Below, piece after piece: positions 58,879 through 64,000 of a stretch of DNA of 64,000 bases. This DNA is from Leptotrichia massiliensis. Lineage in GTDB: Bacteria > Fusobacteriota > Fusobacteriia > Fusobacteriales > Leptotrichiaceae. The notes beneath the pieces are model-generated. The model was not told the origin of the DNA. It did no database searches and saw nothing but the letters and a program-made list of their open reading frames with translations. Both the position numbers and the translations under genes were made by a program. The number at the start of each line of letters is the position of its first letter. Position 1 is the stretch's first letter. The stretch is from the NCBI RefSeq assembly GCF_900104625.1, contig NZ_FNVZ01000004.1, positions 1 to 64,000 on the forward strand. Reading direction: 5' to 3'.

Positions 58879-60402
58879 TTATTTTTCAAATAACTTCTGA
58901 ATTTCAGATTTTTTATGTTCCAGCCGATCTTCCAGTTCATTCATCCACACGAGTGGATCTTTGGGATTTACAAGTCTTTTTATATTATCTCGATTTTTTT
59001 CTTTGTCAAACCAGATAAGTTTTGTAATCGCTCCCGCCCCAATTCCAATAATCGTCTTATTTTCCTCAATCATTTCGATGTTGTAAATTGATTCACTTCC
59101 ATTTAAAGAATAACCTAGATTTTCTCCCCATTGAAAGCTATTTTTCTGACGATACATATAATATGGAAAAAGCCCTTTATTTTGAGTTATATTTTCAATT
59201 TTCTCGTAAATTTTTTCATAATTCAGTATGTCTTCATGAGCATAATTTTCTTTGTTAAGACGGCTGGAATTTTTTATTGCCAAATTGTGAATTGTCAGAT
59301 TTTCCATATCGTATTTGGAAATTTCTTCCATTGTGTACAAAATATCTTCTGTAGTTTCACGTGGCAAGCCTAAAATCAAGTCCATATTTATTTCCAATCC
59401 AAAATTTTTAGCAAATTTGTAAACATTATCAAATTGCTCCCTATCGTGATAACGATTTACAAGTTTTAAAGTTTTTTCATTAAAAGACTGCGGATTTATA
59501 CTAATTTTATTTATTCCATAGCTTTTGATAATAGCTAATTTTTCTTCATCCAGCGTATCAATTCTTCCAGCTTCAAATGTAAATTCCTTTAAATAATCTA
59601 AATTATAGTTTTCTTTTACTGTTTTTAGCAATTTGTCAATTTCTTTCGCCGTTAAAATTGAAGGCGTTCCTCCACCAATATAAATCGTATTAATTTTTAA
59701 GCCTAATTCCTGTGTTAATTGACCAATTTCACGGATTTCGTGATAAATAGACCCTATGTATTCATCATATCGCTCTGCATATTTTCCACGTAGCAGATAG
59801 GCTGGGAATGAACAGTATGAACATTTTGTAGGGCAAAAAGCGATTCCGATATAAATTCCTATTGTTTCTTTGTCCAGATATGGCTCTTGACGTTTTACAA
59901 TGTCTAGCAGAAGTTTTCTTTTTTCATTGCTTACAAGATATATTTTTTCCAATATTTCGTTAATTTCATTATAAGATAATCCCATCTTTAAAAAACGCCC
60001 TACAATCTTTGTAGGACGTACTCCTATTAAAATACCCCATTTATATTCATTTTTTTTATCAAAAAGTTTCATTAAGGAACTTTTTGCCATAACTTCTGCC
60101 TGATCAAAATATTCTTCATTGACTTTCTTATGTGAAAATGTTACTTCTTTTAAAATTTTTCCATTTTTATTATCAATTAATGCTGTATTTACAGTAATTG
60201 TTTCTGTATTATCCCTTTCTGAATCTTTTAGTTTTCCACAATCATTGTCAAAGTTTTCCACATCTTGATTTTTTCTAAAATTAACACTAATTTCCACATC
60301 ATTTTCACTATTTTCAAAAAGAATATCATAGTGCTTAGGTAAAAGCACACGCATAAATTCCTCAAGTTTGTTCTGATTAATCTCAATATTCGCTCTTATC
60401 AT
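58879..60402 (-). CDS. hemZ: HemZ-type radical-SAM coproporphyrinogen III oxidase family protein
   Basis: This 507-residue protein has the HemN/HemZ radical-SAM core, with GIAFCPTKCSYCSFPAYLLRG holding the cluster cysteines C190, C194 and C197, and IYIGGGTPSILT after it. The long N-terminal domain (about 1-180, with GVRPTKIV) is that of HemZ rather than HemN. HemZ proteins occur widely and only some are proven coproporphyrinogen oxidases; no other haem gene is in the window. The ATG follows directly on the uppP stop (TAGATG), with GGGAG inside uppP, so the two are translationally linked. Confidence 0.88.
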   Translation of the reverse strand: MIRANIEINQNKLEEFMRVLLPKHYDILFENSENDVEISVNFRKNQDVENFDNDCGKLKDSERDNTETITVNTALIDNKNGKILKEVTFSHKKVNEEYFDQAEVMAKSSLMKLFDKKNEYKWGILIGVRPTKIVGRFLKMGLSYNEINEILEKIYLVSNEKRKLLLDIVKRQEPYLDKETIGIYIGIAFCPTKCSYCSFPAYLLRGKYAERYDEYIGSIYHEIREIGQLTQELGLKINTIYIGGGTPSILTAKEIDKLLKTVKENYNLDYLKEFTFEAGRIDTLDEEKLAIIKSYGINKISINPQSFNEKTLKLVNRYHDREQFDNVYKFAKNFGLEINMDLILGLPRETTEDILYTMEEISKYDMENLTIHNLAIKNSSRLNKENYAHEDILNYEKIYEKIENITQNKGLFPYYMYRQKNSFQWGENLGYSLNGSESIYNIEMIEENKTIIGIGAGAITKLIWFDKEKNRDNIKRLVNPKDPLVWMNELEDRLEHKKSEIQKLFEK

Positions 60403-61227
60403 CTATTTTATAACTCCCATAAAGTATAATAACAGCACAACTATCCCAAGAACAATCCGATAATATCCAAATATCTTGAAATCGTGCTTTTTAATGTAAT
60501 TCATAAATACTTTTATCACAGCATACGCAAATACAAACGACAGCACAAAACCTAATGCAATTAAAAACCATTCATATCCGCTTAAAGCTGTACCAAGTTT
60601 CACTAGTTTCAAAAGTGTCGCCCCAAGCATTGTCGGAATCGCAAGAAAAAATGAAAATTCCGTTGCTAAAACTCTATTTAATCCAAGCAAAACTCCACCA
60701 ATAATTGTAGCAGCCGATCTCGAAGTTCCAGGAATCATCGCAAGACATTGAAACAGCCCTACTCCAATTGCAGTTTTTACTGACATCTGAGTAATTGAAG
60801 TAATTCCGCCTTTCTTTTTCTCCCTAGATTCAAGCCAAATAAGTATAACTCCATAAATAACCAGCATTATTGCCACAACTACCGAATTAAACAGCACTTT
60901 ATCAATAATATCGTCAAACAAAAGTCCCAGCACAACTGCAGGAAGCACTGCAATTACTATTTTTATCCACATCTGAATAATATCAGCCCTCTGACTCTTG
61001 CTAAGCCCTTTTGCAAATGGAACAATTCTTTTCCAATAATATACAACTACCGATAAAATCGCCCCCAGCTGTATAATTATCTTAAATGCATTGGCAAACT
61101 CCTCATTTTGTGAAAGCTGCAAAAACTGATCCACAATAATCATATGCCCTGTGCTGCTGACAGGTATAAATTCTGTAAGCCCTTCCACAAGGCTTAAAAT
61201 AAATACTTTAATAATATCTGCAAACAT
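60403..61227 (-). CDS. uppP: Undecaprenyl-diphosphatase
   Basis: This enzyme regenerates the lipid carrier for peptidoglycan synthesis and gives bacitracin tolerance. The 274-residue membrane protein has the two family motifs: LVEGLTEFIPVSSTGH near the N-terminus and PGTSRSAATIIGG in the second half, with about eight helices. Ribosome site AAAGGAAA. First gene of a pair with hemZ. Confidence 0.97.
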   Translation of the reverse strand: MFADIIKVFILSLVEGLTEFIPVSSTGHMIIVDQFLQLSQNEEFANAFKIIIQLGAILSVVVYYWKRIVPFAKGLSKSQRADIIQMWIKIVIAVLPAVVLGLLFDDIIDKVLFNSVVVAIMLVIYGVILIWLESREKKKGGITSITQMSVKTAIGVGLFQCLAMIPGTSRSAATIIGGVLLGLNRVLATEFSFFLAIPTMLGATLLKLVKLGTALSGYEWFLIALGFVLSFVFAYAVIKVFMNYIKKHDFKIFGYYRIVLGIVVLLLYFMGVIK

Positions 61228-61319
61228 AATATTTTCCTTTCTTTTTATTAAACCTATTTTTTAAATTATCATTTATTATATCACATATTTTTTACTTTAT
61301 TAATAGTCATAAAATTTTC

Positions 61320-61348
61320 TTGTTTATTTATTTTAAATGTGATATTCT
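61320..61348 (+). promoter_or_regulatory. sfsA promoter
   Basis: TTGTTT (61320-61325), 17 bases, TATTCT (61343-61348), with TG one base before the -10 (extended -10). It lies about 32 bases upstream of the sfsA ATG, in the divergent uppP-sfsA gap. Confidence 0.55.
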
Positions 61349-61379
61349 AAAATCATAACTACTTAAAGAGGAAAGATAA

Positions 61380-62120
61380 ATGAAAAAAAATAAAATTCTT
61401 TATACAATAAATTATGATAAAATTGTAAATTTTAAAGAAAGGGTTACCCGATTTACAGTCAGATTTGAATTTAAAAGCAACTGTAAAAATGAAGACTATT
61501 CTGGGGAAGATTTTGCACATCTGCATGATACAGGCAGGCTAACAGAATTATTGATTGACAGGGCTGAACTGCTTATAAAAAAGGCTAATAATGAGAATCG
61601 AAAAACTAGATGGGATGTTATCGCAGTAAAGGTTCATGGAGAAATTATACTTATTAATACAGCCTTTCATCGCTATATTACAGAATCTATATTTAACAAT
61701 GCACAAATTTCCCCATTTGGAAAGCTTTTGTATATAAAGCCCGAAATTAAGCATAATAACAGCAAGCTGGATTTTTATCTGGAAACTGAAAAGGATAAAA
61801 TTTATGTCGAAGTAAAAGGCTGTACTTTGGTAAATGTAAAAACTGCTCAATTTCCTGGCTCTCCTTCTGTGCGTGCCTTAAAACATCTGAAGGAACTCAT
61901 AGAACTTAAAAAAGAGGGATTTAGGACGGCTGTCTTTATTTTAATTTTTAGAAAATCAGAAATTTTTGCACCTGAACATATCATCGATAGTGACTTCTCA
62001 GAAACTTTTTACGAAGCGATAAAAAATGGAGTGGAAATTTATCCAATGCTTTTGGAATATAAAGAAGATGGGAAGGTGTGTTTTGTAAAAAATATAGAAG
62101 TGGCAGAAAAACTGTTTTAA
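61380..62120 (+). CDS. sfsA: SfsA-family DNA/RNA nuclease
   Basis: This 246-residue protein matches SfsA over its full length: an N-terminal OB-like domain with HLHDTGRLTELL, then a PD-(D/E)XK-type core with VEVKGCTLV as the E-x-K site and FPGSPSVRALKHLKEL. SfsA proteins bind DNA and some have nuclease activity; the old name 'sugar fermentation stimulation' came from maltose genetics in E. coli. Ribosome site AGAGGAAAG. Alone, ending at a clear terminator. Confidence 0.93.
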   Translation: MKKNKILYTINYDKIVNFKERVTRFTVRFEFKSNCKNEDYSGEDFAHLHDTGRLTELLIDRAELLIKKANNENRKTRWDVIAVKVHGEIILINTAFHRYITESIFNNAQISPFGKLLYIKPEIKHNNSKLDFYLETEKDKIYVEVKGCTLVNVKTAQFPGSPSVRALKHLKELIELKKEGFRTAVFILIFRKSEIFAPEHIIDSDFSETFYEAIKNGVEIYPMLLEYKEDGKVCFVKNIEVAEKLF

Positions 62121-62171
62121 TATTCAAATAAAAAAAATCATAACATAGTTAAAAATATTTAAATCAACAAA

Positions 62172-62210
62172 AAATCGGAATTAATCAATATTTTGAATAT
62201 ATTCCGATTT
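62172..62210. terminator. Bidirectional terminator between sfsA and the TPR gene
   Basis: AAATCGGAAT pairs perfectly with ATTCCGATTT across a 19-base loop. TATTTTTTT follows on the plus strand and TTTGTTGA on the minus. It serves convergent genes. Confidence 0.85.
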
Positions 62211-62222
62211 ATTTTTTTATAC

Positions 62223-63008
62223 TTACATTTTATTCAACTTTTCTTTTGCCTCTTCTACAATATATAACTTATTCCCATTTTTGATAACTTCTTCATATAA
62301 TTTTCTTGCTTCTTCTATCTCTCCTGCTTTTGACTTATGATTTGCCAATAAATGTTTAATTACTAAAACCTGACGTTTAACACTTAATTTTTTTAATGTT
62401 TCTGATAAAATTTCTATCATTTTTGTGGTATCATTTTCATAAAATAAAATTCCATTTAAGAATTCAATCATAGCATTTGTTTCATCAAGTCCTTTTTTAG
62501 TTTTAAATTTCTCCATCATTTTTAAAACTTTTTCTTTGTAAATCACTATTGCCTCTTCTTTTCTTTCGAGTCCATGCAATAACAGCGCTTCGTTATAGTA
62601 ATACAGGATTTTATCCTGTTCCCTGAATAATGATTTTTTAGATAAATCTATATCTTTTAAATTTTGATACGCTTCTTCTACTTTTCCTAGTGAAGAATAT
62701 CCAGCACAAAGATTCAGTTTCATATAATTTCTATACCGTCTATTTTTATTTCTGTCATATTCATTTTGCGTAATTTCTATAAATTTTTCAGGATCAAGTT
62801 CTTCATTTAATATATTCATATATTTTTGATAAAAGTACATATACATTCTTTTGTCTATTTTCAGAAATTCAAATACCAAGATTAATGAAATAATCAATAA
62901 ATAGTTAAAAATTGAGTGTTGCATTCGTAACCACAAAATAAATACAATTAATAATACAAATATTGTAACAGAAAAATTTATTAATATAAACTTTTTTCTC
63001 AGTGTCAT
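62223..63008 (-). CDS. Membrane-anchored TPR-repeat protein
   Basis: This 261-residue protein begins with two close membrane helices (about 8-26 and 34-48), then helical repeats of TPR type from about residue 80 to the end (for example YSSLGKVEEAYQNLKDI, ALLLHGLERKEEAIVIYKEKV, GEIEEARKLYEEVI). This probably puts a protein-binding domain in the cytoplasm. Function unknown. Good AAGGAGA site. It follows the DUF4153 gene by about 100 bases on the same strand. Confidence 0.75.
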   Translation of the reverse strand: MTLRKKFILINFSVTIFVLLIVFILWLRMQHSIFNYLLIISLILVFEFLKIDKRMYMYFYQKYMNILNEELDPEKFIEITQNEYDRNKNRRYRNYMKLNLCAGYSSLGKVEEAYQNLKDIDLSKKSLFREQDKILYYYNEALLLHGLERKEEAIVIYKEKVLKMMEKFKTKKGLDETNAMIEFLNGILFYENDTTKMIEILSETLKKLSVKRQVLVIKHLLANHKSKAGEIEEARKLYEEVIKNGNKLYIVEEAKEKLNKM

Positions 63009-63110
63009 TTTTCTCCTTTCACAAAAACCGAAATCAAACTTATAACTTTTAAATCAACTTTGGCTTTATTTTCAATAGGATTCTGATTTTCTACTTTCAT
63101 TCTTTAGTAA

Positions 63111-64000
63111 TTATTTTTTCTCAGAAAACATAAAATCAAATTCTTCATAATACAAATCTTTTGGTTTTCCATTTATTATTTCCTCATTAATACTTCTTAA
63201 AGAAATCTTATAATTAATTTTTCCTATTGTTCCAATATATTCCAAATCCTTTTGTGGAACTTCGTATACTGTATCATTTGTAACTGGTAATTTTGAAGTT
63301 CTTAATTTGGATGCTATTTGTTTTACTGCATCTTCGTAGTTTATTTTAGCAAGTTCTGCTCCATCTTTACTGTTTATTGTGATTGTTTTATTTTTTAAAA
63401 TAATTTTATATTTTTCAGATTCATTTTCCTGATTTATCGGATCTTCATTATAAACATTCTTGTAAGATATAAAATTATCGTAACCTGCTATATCAGATAT
63501 AATTTCAGCATTTTCACTATTTTTTACTTTATATGTGACAACTTTCCGTTCTTCATAATTTCCTTCATCATCACTTCTGTAATAATAATCTTTCCATGAC
63601 TCTTTCACATCCAGCCCTTTTTCCAAATCTCCAAGAGTCGAATAAACTTCACCTTTTTCATTTTTGAAATTTAATTTTGCAATAGTGCTGTTGTCAGATA
63701 TATATTGAAGCGTTGTATAAATTTGACTTCCTTCACTATTATTCAATTTTTGTGTAATTTTAGAAATTTTTCCATCTTTTAAAGCTCCGTATTTTACAAG
63801 CATTCTTTTTAATCTTTGACTTTGACTAAAATTACTTATATTTTTGGCACTAAGCGGAGTATAAACCGAAATGACTAAACAGGTAATTAAGCTTATGAAA
63901 ATTCCTGTAATATTCATTTTTCTAATATATAAAATCATGCAGAAAAGTAGCCAGAATATTGAAATTAGTACATAATACCGATTCTCTGTAATTCCATATT
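63111..64000 (-). CDS. DUF4153-family membrane protein, C-terminal part (runs off the window)
   Basis: This is the 3' part of a larger gene. The reading frame has no stop from 63110 to the right edge. Upstream of the first ATG (63938) it continues as YGITENRYYVLISIFWLLFC, the signature before the last membrane helices of DUF4153 proteins, so that ATG is internal and the true start lies past 64000. After one more helix (about MNITGIFISLITCLVISVYTPLSA) comes a soluble domain of about 230 residues (NISNFSQSQRLKRMLVKYGAL onward). DUF4153 proteins are of unknown function and usually have a dozen helices at the N-terminus. Confidence 0.75.
   Translation of the reverse strand, partial: YGITENRYYVLISIFWLLFCMILYIRKMNITGIFISLITCLVISVYTPLSAKNISNFSQSQRLKRMLVKYGALKDGKISKITQKLNNSEGSQIYTTLQYISDNSTIAKLNFKNEKGEVYSTLGDLEKGLDVKESWKDYYYRSDDEGNYEERKVVTYKVKNSENAEIISDIAGYDNFISYKNVYNEDPINQENESEKYKIILKNKTITINSKDGAELAKINYEDAVKQIASKLRTSKLPVTNDTVYEVPQKDLEYIGTIGKINYKISLRSINEEIINGKPKDLYYEEFDFMFSEKK

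Noticed and set aside
63111-63938. The last minus-strand gene as a complete 275-residue protein
   Set aside because: The frame stays open beyond its first ATG to the edge of the window and encodes a DUF4153 signature, so it is the end of a longer gene.

Overview
The window is about 64 kb of very AT-rich bacterial chromosome. A 16S rRNA gene, a PTS/fermentation gene set (sucrose PTS, pyruvate formate-lyase, glycogen phosphorylase) and divergent Fusobacteria-like versions of housekeeping genes suggest a Leptotrichia-type member of the Fusobacteriota. This is inferred from base composition, gene content and recognisable protein families; no database search was possible. No prophage, CRISPR array, cas gene or transposase was found.

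Layout. (1) 1-1.8 kb: 16S rRNA on the minus strand with its leader and a strong promoter; the rest of the rRNA operon lies left of the window. (2) 1.8-10.4 kb, minus: nadR, rmuC, a YihY-type membrane protein with a cytoplasmic tail, thiI with its cysteine desulfurase partner, and sppA. (3) 10.6-13.7 kb, plus: an exported TPR protein, an ACT-domain/UPF0210 pair, and a lone CbiT-like methyltransferase. (4) 13.8-17.9 kb, plus: an accessory-looking cluster with a degenerate PD-(D/E)XK-like protein, then a consensus promoter followed by a WYL regulator, a truncated FtsZ-like protein that keeps the T7-loop aspartates but has no GTP-binding motif, and an intact-looking PD-(D/E)XK nuclease. This is the best candidate for an undescribed system. 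(5) 18.2-25.5 kb, minus: an unusual NRAMP-like transporter, Nif3, an RpoD-like paralogue, rpoD, dnaG, rpoZ and gmk. (6) 25.6-37.9 kb, minus: the transcription/translation block rpmG, tRNA-Trp, secE, nusG, rplK, rplA, rplJ, rplL, rpoB, rpoC, with two L1-type operators and an L10 leader. (7) 38-48 kb, minus: a small lipoprotein, glgP, rnpB, a split transketolase, a GPH-type sugar transporter, an alpha/beta hydrolase and tmcAL. (8) 48.1-52.2 kb, plus: a sucrose operon scrA-scrB-scrR with a LacI-type operator; scrA carries an in-frame stop codon. (9) 52.3-53.3 kb, plus: an exported 2H-phosphoesterase-like protein and a thioredoxin-like protein. (10) 53.3-64 kb: pflA and pflB, a BglG/Mga-like regulator, hemZ and uppP on minus, sfsA on plus, then a TPR membrane protein and the C-terminal part of a DUF4153 protein on minus that runs off the right edge.

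Five intergenic regions carry members of one dispersed repeat family: about 310 bp when complete, with imperfect terminal inverted repeats and a conserved hairpin core, so MITE-like. Most genes have clear Shine-Dalgarno sequences (AGGAG-type), and many promoters are near-consensus sigma-70 with an extended -10. In several places a TTG or ATG upstream start was replaced by a start correctly spaced from the Shine-Dalgarno.
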